56,816 nt of DNA from Thermodesulfovibrionales bacterium (GCA_031082155.1 JAVHLL010000015.1:1-56816); one strand, 5' to 3'. Counted from the stretch's first letter, positions 43,439 through 52,079 are shown. Notes: generated by a model from the sequence alone, not told the origin. Translations and numbers: made by a program.

Positions 43439-43612
43439 CTATCGTTTTGAGACTTTTTGTTTCTTCACCAGGGCCGGGTTTTCGTCCTGCATCAGCAGGT
43501 CAATTAACTCTTTATGAATCTGTGGTATCCCGGACCTGCATAATGCACACGTGGCACCCTGTAATGTTTCATTTCCACATACCTGACATTTGGTAGGTTT
43601 TATTTTCGCCAT
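43439..43612 (-). CDS. Small zinc-ribbon protein, 57 aa
   Basis: A 57-codon frame starting MAKIKPTKCQVCGNETLQ with ATG at 43612 and AGGGGGG just upstream. Two CxxC pairs (Cys9/Cys12 and Cys22/Cys25) form a zinc ribbon, followed by a helix (IHKELIDLLMQDENPALVKK) and a basic tail. Such ribbons occur in small nucleic-acid-binding or regulatory proteins. No family name is given. Confidence 0.75.
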   Translation of the reverse strand: MAKIKPTKCQVCGNETLQGATCALCRSGIPQIHKELIDLLMQDENPALVKKQKVSKR

Positions 43613-43838
43613 ATTCCCCCCTAAAGGAATGGTAGATTCTTGTTTTCTATATATTTTATATGGTTAAATAATAAAAGGTCAATTGATAATATCTATAGAC
43701 AATTGATATATATATTTGTTGCTTATGGCGTACATTGCCGGAGATATTCACGGATTACTTCTGATTCAGCCATGGACAGCAATGTTTTCTTTCATGTCCA
43801 TTATTCGTAGAATAGACATAACCATATAGGAAAACGGT

Positions 43839-44228
43839 ATGAAGAAAAAAGAAGAATTTAAAAAGCTCATAGATTCGGTTTTGAACAGATTTACCCAGGC
43901 AAAAGATCACATGGGTAGAGTGTATATTGATACCGAAGAAATACTGAGAATATTCATCAATTTAAACAAAAGGATCGAGGAGCAGAGCGAACATATCGAT
44001 GAGTTGTCCAAAAGGATTAAAGACTCCGAGAAAAATCTGAACCTTGTAATCAAAGAATTGGTACGGTCGGGATATATCAAGGTAGGGGAGAAGAGACATT
44101 ATCTGCAAAGGAACATCCATAATGTCGAGGCCATTACCGCTTTGTTACTGAAAAAGAACATATTGAACGAGAAGGAACTGGGCAGGGAGTTGAAGAAGGG
44201 ACGAGAAACGAAAAAGAAAGTCAAATAA
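43839..44228 (+). CDS. Coiled-coil protein, unknown
   Basis: 129 residues, highly charged. Residues ~40-75 form a probable coiled coil (LNKRIEEQSEHIDELSKRI) and the C-terminus is strongly basic (KKGRETKKKVK). The segment VIKELVRSGYIKVGEKRHYLQ looks winged-helix-like but is too short to assign. AT-rich, unlike neighbouring housekeeping genes. No clear Shine-Dalgarno. Convergent with the PAS gene. Confidence 0.6.
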   Translation: MKKKEEFKKLIDSVLNRFTQAKDHMGRVYIDTEEILRIFINLNKRIEEQSEHIDELSKRIKDSEKNLNLVIKELVRSGYIKVGEKRHYLQRNIHNVEAITALLLKKNILNEKELGRELKKGRETKKKVK

Positions 44229-44246
44229 CAGGATCTGATGTTTTTG

Positions 44247-44597
44247 TCAGGGAGAAGCATCCCGTATAAAATGAGGCATGGAAGACGGCAGTTCAATCAC
44301 AATCTCGACAAAACCCTGGTATTGGCCATTCACATACCATGGAGCCTGATAAACCAGTTTTCTGATTCCCTTTTTCTCGATTGTGTAGACATTTTTTCGC
44401 CGCTCTTCCATCAGCTGTCTGAGTTTTGAACAGGCCGGTTCCGGGTGGCATTCGAGCAGATTCGAACCCAAAAGCTGTTTCCCTCCCCATTTCCGGAAAG
44501 CTCTATCCGCCTCATCATTCATCTCAAGGACAGTCCCTTCCGGGTCGCAAACCGTAACGGCCCCTGAAAATTCCTGTATCCATTTATGCCCTCCCAT
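44247..44597 (-). CDS. Single PAS-domain protein
   Basis: 116 residues, essentially one PAS fold: FSGAVTVCDPEGTVLEMND, then GGKQLLGSNLLECHPEPAC, then the beta strands IRKLVYQAPWYVNGQYQGFVEI. No output domain is attached, so it may act in trans on a kinase or regulator. Cysteine and histidine in LLECHPEPAC could bind a cofactor, but this is not established. The gene ends close to the coiled-coil gene. Confidence 0.72.
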   Translation of the reverse strand: MGGHKWIQEFSGAVTVCDPEGTVLEMNDEADRAFRKWGGKQLLGSNLLECHPEPACSKLRQLMEERRKNVYTIEKKGIRKLVYQAPWYVNGQYQGFVEIVIELPSSMPHFIRDASP

Positions 44598-44845
44598 TTG
44601 TCAGCTCCTTCCTGTTTACTTGTAACAATATTTTCATCTGTTCAAGGCACACAGTATGCTTTAAAAGATACAATATCGCTGTTGTACAGAGGTTATCTTG
44701 GGTAGTCATTAGTTTATATAGTGTACTTCAAAAAATAAAATTGCAAATATGCTATTGGGACAAAATAACTGCAGCGGGGACATATTGCCTGACATATCGA
44801 TTCCATACATTATTATTAAACCAAATAATTCAATAAGTTATATCA

Positions 44846-44861
44846 TGGCACCTCTTTTGCT
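44846..44861 (+). promoter_or_regulatory. Sigma-54 (-24/-12) promoter for DsrE2-like gene B
   Basis: TGGCACCTCTTTTGCT is an exact match to TGGCAC-N5-TTGCT with GG-N10-GC spacing. It lies 45 bases before the ATG at 44907 in the correct orientation, giving a leader of about 35 bases. Confidence 0.78.
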
Positions 44862-44906
44862 TTATATCAGACAATAAGAATTCGTAATTATCGAAAGGAG
44901 AAAACA

Positions 44907-45356
44907 ATGAAAACAATCGACCAGAAAGAAACTGCTGCATTTATTACGTCACGGGATACCCTTGATGGGGTCTACCCAGGATTAATTTTAGGCATGAATG
45001 CAGTGCGGTTAGGAATGGAAGCCCGGATATTTTATACTTTTATGGGCATTAATGTGATAAGAAAAGGATGGTCTGAGAAAGCCAAATTTCAACCTCCGGG
45101 ATTTATGGGCGCAATACCAGGAATGTCCGCAATTGCAACATGGATGATGAAGTCGAAAATAAAAAAGGCACACGTACCGTGTGTTGGTGACCTTCAGGAA
45201 ATGGCACAGTGTGAGGGAGTTAAATTTATCGCCTGCAAAATGACTATTGATATGATGGGTTTTACTAAAGACGATTTCATCGAAGGCGTCGAAATACAGG
45301 CTGCCGAGGAATTTCTGAAATACGCAAAGGACTGTAATATCGCTCTATTTACTTAG
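44907..45356 (+). CDS. DsrE2-like protein B
   Basis: 149 residues, obviously paralogous to the protein at 42609: shared blocks include AFITSRDTLDGVYPGLILG, FYTFMGINVIRKGW and KFQPPGFMGAIPGM. The cysteine in FIACKMTIDMMG is kept, and extra cysteines appear in VPCVGDLQEMAQCEG. AAAGGAG upstream and a sigma-54-type promoter before it; a strong hairpin follows. The different promoter suggests conditional expression compared with copy A. Confidence 0.86.
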   Translation: MKTIDQKETAAFITSRDTLDGVYPGLILGMNAVRLGMEARIFYTFMGINVIRKGWSEKAKFQPPGFMGAIPGMSAIATWMMKSKIKKAHVPCVGDLQEMAQCEGVKFIACKMTIDMMGFTKDDFIEGVEIQAAEEFLKYAKDCNIALFT

Positions 45357-45399
45357 AAAGAGCTATTCAAAAGGTACGCAATAAAAGAGAACAGCCTAT

Positions 45400-45424
45400 G
45401 CGATAAGGGCGATGCCCTTATCGC
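45400..45424 (+). terminator. Hairpin after DsrE2-like gene B
   Basis: GCGATAAGGGC-GAT-GCCCTTATCGC is a perfect 11-bp stem with a three-base loop, followed by TTGTTCCTT. Likely terminator with a short T-rich tail. Confidence 0.65.
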
Positions 45425-45852
45425 TTGTTCCTTCCTGAACATTGTATGTGAAAACCTGAAAGATAAATATTTACAGGGATTTTTCAAATTTTCCCGTAAA
45501 AATTATTTGGTTTGTATACTCTGCGTATTCTATACATTCCTACCTACTCTGCTGATTGCTAAGATGTTCTCTGCTACTCGGCAGGTGTCATAACCGTCTT
45601 GGGCTTTCCCGCTTCACCGGTCATATCTTCCCTGATATGGTTTGCTGATTCCATGGGAAAATAGTATAGTCTATAGCATAATCCTTTGACGACATGAGGA
45701 AGCTTTTATTCTATGCGCGAACAAGATGTACCTGAAAGGAGGTAATATTTTCCGCCATATCATGAGACGTGTTTCTGAAAAGTCGAAAGTAATTGAAAAT
45801 TCACATGCGAATGTGTTTTCAATGTCGGCAAACTATAAAACAGGAGGATACA
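45425..45852. other. Intergenic region without a supported gene
   Basis: No open frame with a good ribosome site is seen on either strand. A minus-strand stretch around 45535-45600 encodes AQDGYDTCRVAENILAI in one frame, reminiscent of a dehydrogenase C-terminus, but stops interrupt it. The DUF1566 gene's promoter should lie here. Confidence 0.35.
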
Positions 45853-46374
45853 ATGGAATTCAAACAAAAAAGCAGCTTTCTTATTGGTTTGTTTCTCACA
45901 GTCTTTTTTCTTGTGTGTTGTTTACTCCCTCAAATGAGCTTCGCCGGTCCGACTGTTCCCCCATCCTGGTATCAGAAATTATCAGGTACAAAGAGATTTG
46001 TAATGGTTTTAGACGGCACTGCTGTTCTGGACAAAGAGACAGGGCTTGTTTGGGAAAAAGAGCCTGCTGGAGCAGGTGTTAAATGGGTTGATACTTTTGC
46101 AACATGCGCTCATAAGGTTTTAGGCGCTCGCAAAGGATGGCGGGTTCCTACAGTGGAAGAGTTAAACAGCTTGGTTGACACAACAAACATTTATCCCTCT
46201 TTGCCCACCGGACATCCGTTCAACAATATACAACATACCCTTTACTGGTCCTCAGACTCTGGTATAGAAAACTCTAATTATGCCTGGTATGTAGACTTTG
46301 GTACAGGGAATGCCGGGTTAGAAATCAAACCGAATAGCCGGTTTATCTGGTGTGTTCGGGGTGGGTCAAACTGA
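45853..46374 (+). CDS. Secreted DUF1566 (Lcl C-terminal domain) protein
   Basis: 173 residues from the ATG at 45853, preceded by CAGGAGGA; an earlier in-frame ATG at 45793 has none. Signal peptide ends near MSFAG. The domain shows the usual pattern: DKETGLVWEKEP, WRVPTVEELNSLVD, YWSSDSG, AWYVDFGTG, and FIWCVRGG at the end. The fold is related to lectin-like/formylglycine-type domains. Function of the family is not well defined. It is adjacent to a decayed transporter gene. Confidence 0.82.
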   Translation: MEFKQKSSFLIGLFLTVFFLVCCLLPQMSFAGPTVPPSWYQKLSGTKRFVMVLDGTAVLDKETGLVWEKEPAGAGVKWVDTFATCAHKVLGARKGWRVPTVEELNSLVDTTNIYPSLPTGHPFNNIQHTLYWSSDSGIENSNYAWYVDFGTGNAGLEIKPNSRFIWCVRGGSN

Positions 46375-46389
46375 TTCAGCTGATCCCCC

Positions 46390-46786
46390 TTATCTCCCCA
46401 GCAATATCGACCCTTCGGTAAAAAATGTCCCGGCGACTGCAGCAGTCATGAGGCAGGCAAGGGTTGCTGCGATGAGCGCCCTGAAACCGACAGCGGAAAG
46501 GTCCCTTGTCCTTTCGGGCACAAGCGCTGCTGTGCCACCAATAAAGATGGCGAGCGAGGCAACATGTGTAAACCCGCAGAGGGCATAGGCCGCAAGCACC
46601 GCGGAACGGGGACTTGTGAGTGTTCCCTGTGAGAGAAGGACTGCCAGGGCACTATAAAGCAACAACCAGTTGCAGCGCAGTGCCCCAAATAATCACACGC
46701 CAATTGATCACTTTCCTGTCTGAAGAGACCATCCAGGCGATCAGCATGAGAATGAATATTCCCGAGAAACTTATGAGGTTATGCAT
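46390..46786 (-). pseudogene. Decayed concentrative nucleoside transporter (NupC family)
   Basis: On minus, ATG 46786 begins a frame with the NupC N-terminal pattern (LISFSGIFILMLIAWMVSS and INWRVIIWGTALQL) that stops at TAG after 44 codons. In another frame, 46390-46665 continues with the family's C-terminal part (ALCGFTHVASLAIFIGG, FRALIAATLACLMTAAVAG). The middle, about 250 residues in intact members, is missing. A deletion with frameshift has joined the two ends, so it is not functional. Confidence 0.78.
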
Positions 46787-46850
46787 ATTGCCGGTTGCAC
46801 TATACCTAAAAAATCATTCTCTTTGCAAAAATAGCATACGCTAATTTTCC

Positions 46851-46879
46851 TTGAAAGACCTGTACCCTTGTGGTAATAT
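46851..46879 (+). promoter_or_regulatory. Sigma-70 promoter of the formate dehydrogenase operon
   Basis: TTGAAA (46851-46856) and TAATAT (46874-46879) are exactly 17 bases apart. Predicted transcription start is near 46886, about 105 bases before nuoE. Confidence 0.65.
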
Positions 46880-46889
46880 AACGAACCGG

Positions 46890-46945
46890 CCCTCCCGTAC
46901 GGAGGGTTTATTTATCATTACTCAAACCTCGACGTGAGATTTGAG
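46890..46945 (+). promoter_or_regulatory. Two hairpins in the formate dehydrogenase leader
   Basis: First: CCCTCC-CGTAC-GGAGGG (46890-46906), followed by TTTATTTATC, terminator-like. Second: CTCAAACCTC-GACGT-GAGATTTGAG (46921-46945), ten pairs with one mismatch. Both lie between promoter and nuoE, so attenuation or mRNA stabilisation is possible. Confidence 0.5.
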
Positions 46946-46991
46946 GACTGTCTGCATCTTCTACTCAATACAAGATGTGAAGAGAGAACGG

Positions 46992-47453
46992 ATGGAAGAG
47001 ACCCTTCAAAAGATACTGGAAGAGTACAGAAAGAATGAGGGGAATATCGTGACCATCCTCCAGGACATCGAGAAAACCTTCGGATACATCCCGGAAGAGG
47101 CAGTAACCTGGTTTTCGAAGAAACTCGATATTCCGGCAAGCCGTTTCTTCGGCGTCGCCACATTCTATTCGCAGTTTCACCTCAAACCGCGGGGCAGGAA
47201 CATCATCACCGTCTGCCGCGGTACAGCCTGCCATGTGAAAGGTTCGGAGCGTCTGATCAACAGACTGTTCATCGAACTCGACATTACTGACAACGAGGAT
47301 ACAACATCCGATCAGAAATTTACCGTCGAAAAAGTGAACTGTATCGGCGCCTGCGGAATTGCACCCGTTGCCGTTGTCAACCATGAAGTGCACGGGAAGA
47401 TGTCCCTTGACAAGATGATGAAGGAAGTCAGGAAGCTTAAAAAGTCTGAATAA
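46992..47453 (+). CDS. NuoE-like [2Fe-2S] subunit of formate dehydrogenase
   Basis: 153 residues from the ATG at 46992 (AGAGAGAAC upstream); an in-frame TTG at 46941 would add 17 unrelated residues. The thioredoxin-like fold binds a [2Fe-2S] cluster through CRGTACHVKG and CIGACGIAP. It works with NuoF to pass electrons between FdhA and NAD(P). Overlaps nuoF start as TAATG. Confidence 0.95.
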   Translation: MEETLQKILEEYRKNEGNIVTILQDIEKTFGYIPEEAVTWFSKKLDIPASRFFGVATFYSQFHLKPRGRNIITVCRGTACHVKGSERLINRLFIELDITDNEDTTSDQKFTVEKVNCIGACGIAPVAVVNHEVHGKMSLDKMMKEVRKLKKSE

Positions 47454-49231
47454 TGGACAAAGAGATCGTCATTAAAGTCTGCACCGGTACCGGAGGAGTC
47501 GCATCAGGCGGTGAAAAGGTCCTCTCGGCGTTTCAGGATGCCATTGCAGCAACAGGTATCGAAGCCACCTTCTATGAAAAATGTACCACCAAAAAAGTCG
47601 GCTGCCGCGGCTTCTGCTCAAAAGATGTCCTCGTTGACATTCTTATCAATGGGGAAAAGACAACATACAAGCATGTCAAAGTTGATATGGTCCCGCGTAT
47701 TTTCGATGAACATATTGTGAAAGGAAATCCTGTCGCAGAATGGACTGTTGAAGACGACTATTACACTTTTCATGAGAAACAGCAAAAAGTAGTCCTGTCG
47801 CACTGCGGAGAAATAGACCCCGAGGATATCGATGCCTATATCGCAGTCGGCGGGTACGAAGCTGCCCGGAAAGCAATCCTTTCCATGAGTCCTGAAGAAA
47901 TTGTGGATGCCGTAAAAAAATCAAACCTGCGCGGTCGGGGCGGCGCAGGGTTTCCAACCGGACTCAAATGGGAGCTCGGACTCAGGATCAGGTCGGATAT
48001 CAAGTTTGTTATCTGCAACGGAGACGAGGGGGACCCGGGAGCCTTTATGGACAGGTCTGTTATGGAGGGTGATCCCCACTCTGTCATAGAAGGCATGATC
48101 ATCTGTGCAAAAGCTACTGGTTCCCGCAGGGGATACATTTATGTAAGGGCAGAATATCCCCTGGCTGTCAAGCGCCTTCAGTTGGCAATAGATATGTGTC
48201 ATAAGCAAAAGTTTCTCGGCAAAAAAATCTTCGGCAGTGATTTTGACTTTGATCTCAGTATATTTCAGGGCGCCGGTGCTTTTGTATGCGGAGAGGCAAC
48301 CGCACTCATGCGTTCGATTGAAGGAAAACGGGGAATGCCGAGTCCAAAAATGTGGCGCTCTGCGGAGAAAGGGCTCTGGGATAAACCCACTGTGTTAAAT
48401 AATGTTGAAACATTTGCAAATATACCTCGCATCATCCTGAAAGGCGCATCGTGGTACAGGAATCTCGGGACCGAGAGAAGCGGAGGTACAAAAGTCTTTT
48501 CCATCACTGGAAAAGTGAAAAATACAGGCCTTGTCGAAGTACCGTTAGGAGTATCCCTGAGACATATCATCTATGACATAGGCGGAGGCATCGAAGGAGA
48601 CAAAACATTCAAGGCTATTCAAACCGGCGGCCCTTCAGGAGGGTGTATTCCTGCTGAACATCTCGATATCGAGGTCGATTATGAATCGCTCGCACAGGTT
48701 GGTTCGATCATGGGCTCGGGCGGGATGGTTGTGCTCGATGAGACAAGCTGCATGGTCAATACTGCAAAATTCTTCCTCGAGTTCACACAGGAGGAATCAT
48801 GCGGCAAATGCACTCCCTGCAGAATTGGCACAAAGAGGATGCTCGAAATACTCGGCAGAATAACCCGTGGAAAGGGCAGGGACGGAGACATTGAACTGCT
48901 TGAAGAACTCGGCCGTTACATCAGGGCCGCTTCTTTATGCGGTCTCGGCATGACTGCGCCAAATCCTGTGTTGAGCACTCTCAGATATTTCCGCCATGAA
49001 TACGAAGCACACATCAAAGAGAAAAGATGCCCTGCTGCAGTATGCAGGGATTTGATTACCTATACGATTCACGAAGAAATCTGCAAGGGATGCGGAGCAT
49101 GCAAGAAGGTATGTCCTGCGGACGCAATTCGCGGCACCAGGAAAACCCCGCATAAAATCGATCAGTCACTCTGTGTAAAATGCGGGACCTGTTTTGATGC
49201 ATGCAAGTTCAAGTCGATAATGAAGGCATAA
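47453..49231 (+). CDS. NuoF-like NAD(P)/FMN subunit with C-terminal ferredoxin domain
   Basis: 592 residues. An N-terminal thioredoxin-like [2Fe-2S] domain (Cys10, Cys51, Cys55 and possibly Cys44; the usual second cysteine at 15 is glycine). The NuoF core has the nucleotide site GRGGAGFPTGLKW, FMN region NGDEGDPGAFMDR, and [4Fe-4S] motif ESCGKCTPCRIGTKRM. A two-[4Fe-4S] ferredoxin ends the protein (CKGCGACKKVCPADAI, CVKCGTCFDACKF). It is of the HydB/HndC or FdhB type used in NAD(P)-linked and electron-bifurcating enzymes. Confidence 0.95.
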   Translation: MDKEIVIKVCTGTGGVASGGEKVLSAFQDAIAATGIEATFYEKCTTKKVGCRGFCSKDVLVDILINGEKTTYKHVKVDMVPRIFDEHIVKGNPVAEWTVEDDYYTFHEKQQKVVLSHCGEIDPEDIDAYIAVGGYEAARKAILSMSPEEIVDAVKKSNLRGRGGAGFPTGLKWELGLRIRSDIKFVICNGDEGDPGAFMDRSVMEGDPHSVIEGMIICAKATGSRRGYIYVRAEYPLAVKRLQLAIDMCHKQKFLGKKIFGSDFDFDLSIFQGAGAFVCGEATALMRSIEGKRGMPSPKMWRSAEKGLWDKPTVLNNVETFANIPRIILKGASWYRNLGTERSGGTKVFSITGKVKNTGLVEVPLGVSLRHIIYDIGGGIEGDKTFKAIQTGGPSGGCIPAEHLDIEVDYESLAQVGSIMGSGGMVVLDETSCMVNTAKFFLEFTQEESCGKCTPCRIGTKRMLEILGRITRGKGRDGDIELLEELGRYIRAASLCGLGMTAPNPVLSTLRYFRHEYEAHIKEKRCPAAVCRDLITYTIHEEICKGCGACKKVCPADAIRGTRKTPHKIDQSLCVKCGTCFDACKFKSIMKA

Positions 49232-49267
49232 AATAAGTGCTATGAGCTATCAACGATGAGCTAAATT

Positions 49268-52042
49268 ATGGTAACCTTTAAAATAGACGGGCAAAAAGTC
49301 ACTGTCAGGAAATTATCAACAATTCTTGATGCGGCACGCAAGCTCGATATCCCCATACCCACACTCTGTCATCACCCTGCCCTCTCCCCTTTTGGCGGAT
49401 GCAGGCTCTGCATCGTTGAGATCAAGGGGAGTCCCAAGCCAGTCACTTCCTGTACCACATTCGCCCGTGACGGGATGGAAGTGAAAACATCCAGCCCCCA
49501 ACTGGAAAACATGCGAAAAATGACGCTTGAGCTGCTCCTCTCTGACCATCCAACAGACTGCATGGTGTGTGAAAGAGCGGGAGACTGCAAACTCCAGGAA
49601 CTCGCTTACTTTTATGGAATAAAGGAAAACCGTTTTATCGGAGAGAGAAGGACTTACGATAAGAAAGACGGGAACCCGTTTATCGCAAGAGACATGGAGA
49701 AATGCATCCTCTGCGGCCAGTGCGTGAGGATCTGTGACGAGATACAGGGTGTCGGCGCGATTGATTTTGCGTACAGAGGATTGAAGACAAAAATCTGCCC
49801 TCCTTTTGATAAAGACCTGAATTGCGAATTCTGCGGTCAGTGTGTCGCAATATGCCCCACCGGGGCTCTCACAGGGAAAATGTGGAAGCAGAAAGGCAGG
49901 CAGAATTTCACGAAAATTGATACCATCTGTCCCTACTGCGGCTGTGGATGCAATATAACCCTCCATGTCAGACGGAATGAAGTAATGCGGGTGTCTTCAA
50001 AACCTGAGACACTCAACGAAGGATGGCTCTGTCCGAAAGGGAGATTTGGTTATCAGTTCATCAGTAGTCCCGACAGATTGACAAAGCCGTTGATACGAAC
50101 CATTTCCAAAGAATATTCAGCCTCCGACACTTGGAACATACCCCCCTATCCCCCCCTTGCCAAGGGGGGACGCAGGGGAGGTAGTGATATTTTCCGTGAG
50201 GTCTCCTGGGATGAAGCCTTTGATTATATTGCAGAACGGCTTAGGGACATCAGAGAAAAATCAGGACCTGATGCGATCGCCGGTCTTGCATCCGCCCGCT
50301 GTACGAATGAAGAGAATTATCTTTTCCAGAAATTCATGAGGGCTGTTATTGGTACAAACAACATCGACCATTGCGCCCGTTACTGACACAGTGCTTCAGT
50401 GGCCGGTCTGGCCACGGTATTCGGTTCAGGCGCCATGACAAATTCTTTGCCTGAAGTCGAAAACCACGACGTCATTTTTGTCATCGGTTCGAACACAACT
50501 GAGACTCACCCGATCATCGGACTCAAAATGAAAAATGCCGTAAGAAAAGGCGCGGAGCTCATTATCGCCGACCCCCGCAGAATAGACCTTGTCAGATTTT
50601 CTCATCTTTGGCTCCAGCACAGACCGGGAACTGATGTTGCGCTTCTCAATTCCATTATGCATATCATCATGAAAGAGGATATGACAGACACGAAATTCAT
50701 CGAATCCCGTACCGAGGGATTCGAATCTTTCAAGGACTCCCTCGAAGAGTATACGCCTGAATATGGCGAGCGTATAACCGGCGTTCCGAAACAGGATATC
50801 ATCAAAGCAGCTCATTTCTACGGGAATGCAGTGCGTCCCGGTATCTATTACACCATGGGAATCACCCAGCACACTCATGGTACAGAAAATGTATATGCAA
50901 TCGCAAACCTGGCCCTCATGACCGGAAATCTTGGACGGGAAAGTACCGGAGTCAATCCACTTAGAGGCCAGAATAATGTGCAGGGCGCCACAGATATGGG
51001 CTGCATACCGAACTTCTTTCCCGGTTATCAGCCTGCAGCAATGCCGGGTATCAGGGCGAAATTCGAAAAAACATGGGGAGTGAAACTTTCCGATAAAAAA
51101 GGTCTGACAGCAACCGAAATGACCGGGGAAGCGTTTGAGAGAAAACTCAAGGCGCTTTATATCATGGGAGAAAATCCTGTTTTGAGCGATCCTGATATAC
51201 AGCATACGGTAAAAGCTTTGCAGAAACTTGATTTCCTTGTTGTTCAGGACATATTTCTCACTGAAACTGCGGCTCTTGCAGACGTCGTCCTCCCCGCAGC
51301 CTGTTTTGCCGAGAAAGACGGCACGTTCACCAATACGTCCCGCCGGGTACAACGGGTGAGAAAAGCGGTACAGCCGCCGGGAGAAGCCCGTGAAGATTCT
51401 CATATCATTACGGAACTTGCAAAGAGGTTCGGATACCACATGGATTACAACCTTATCGAAGAGGTTTTCCAGGAATCAAAAAAACTCTGGCCTGCACTGG
51501 CAGGCATAACATACAAACGAATTGCAAAAACAGGCCTGCAGTGGCCCTGTCCTACACAGGACCATCCCGGCACCCCTTATCTTTTCAAAGGCGGTTTTCC
51601 CCGTGGCAAGGCTGCGTTTACAGTTGTAGCGTACAGGCCGTCAGAGGAACTTCCGGACGCTGAATATCCTTTTTTGCTCTCGACAGGGAGACAGCTTTTC
51701 CAGTATCATACAGGATCAATGACCAGAAGAAACGAAGCAATAAATGCTGTTTCTCCTACCGCATATATCGAGATACATCCCGAGGACGCAGCAGTTCTTG
51801 GTATTAAAGACGGAGAAAGAGTATGCGTAACATCGAGGAGGGGTTCAATAAATATTCAGGCCTGGGTTACAGAACGCCCTTTATCAAAGACCGTATTCAT
51901 TCCTTTCCATTTCCGGGAAGCTGCAGCAAATATGCTTACAAATAAAGCATGCGATCCGATTGCAAAAATACCGGAATTCAAGGTCTGTGCGGTAAGGATT
52001 AACCGGACAGTGGACTCAGAGGAAAACGTTAACAAGGGGTGA
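49268..52042 (+). CDS. fdhA: Selenocysteine-containing NAD(P)-linked formate dehydrogenase catalytic subunit
   Basis: Read through the TGA at 50384 as selenocysteine (Sec373), this is one 924-residue protein. N-terminal NuoG-like part: [2Fe-2S] (Cys34, GGCRLC), His-ligated cluster (DHPTDCMVCERAGDCKL), two ferredoxin-type clusters (CILCGQCVRICDE, CEFCGQCVAICPTG), then CPYCGCGC...CPKG. The catalytic part shows [27 protein letters not shown] across the TGA, the formate dehydrogenase active site. It oxidises formate (or reduces CO2) at a Mo/W-bis-MGD. An 18-residue insertion around residues 290-307 comes from a palindromic element. 3' part without the TGA would be two unrelated frames, so treating it as Sec is required. 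Confidence 0.95.
50136..50190 (+). repeat. Palindromic repeat element inserted in frame in fdhA
   Basis: CCCCCCTTG-C-CAAGGGGGG (50151-50169) is a perfect 9-1-9 palindrome in a C/G-rich tract (50141-50180) unlike the flanks. It encodes IPPYPPLAKGGRRGG, a low-complexity insert between a linker and REVSWDEAFDYIA. Resembles small dispersed palindromes seen in some bacterial genomes. Confidence 0.6.
50384..50415 (+). promoter_or_regulatory. SECIS element for the fdhA UGA codon
   Basis: The hairpin GTGGCC-GGTCT-GGCCAC (50399-50415) has the GGTCT loop of the E. coli fdhF SECIS, and the loop begins 18 bases after the TGA, as I recall for fdhF. It recruits SelB to decode UGA as selenocysteine. Confidence 0.87.
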
Positions 52043-52079
52043 GTTTTACTCAGCCTTAGATGCAGAGGAGGATGTCATC

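Noticed and set aside
43724-43740. Sigma-54-like TGGCGTACATTGCC upstream of the coiled-coil gene
   Set aside because: GG and GC are eight bases apart rather than ten, so it does not meet the -24/-12 spacing.
45530-45660. Minus-strand fragment resembling a dehydrogenase C-terminus (DGYDTCRVAENILAI)
   Set aside because: Interrupted by stops within ~25 codons, and similarity is by eye over one helix only.
50384-50386. In-frame stop inside the formate dehydrogenase gene, possible pseudogene
   Set aside because: The TGA falls exactly at the selenocysteine position and is followed by a SECIS-like hairpin at the expected spacing; sequence is intact on both sides.
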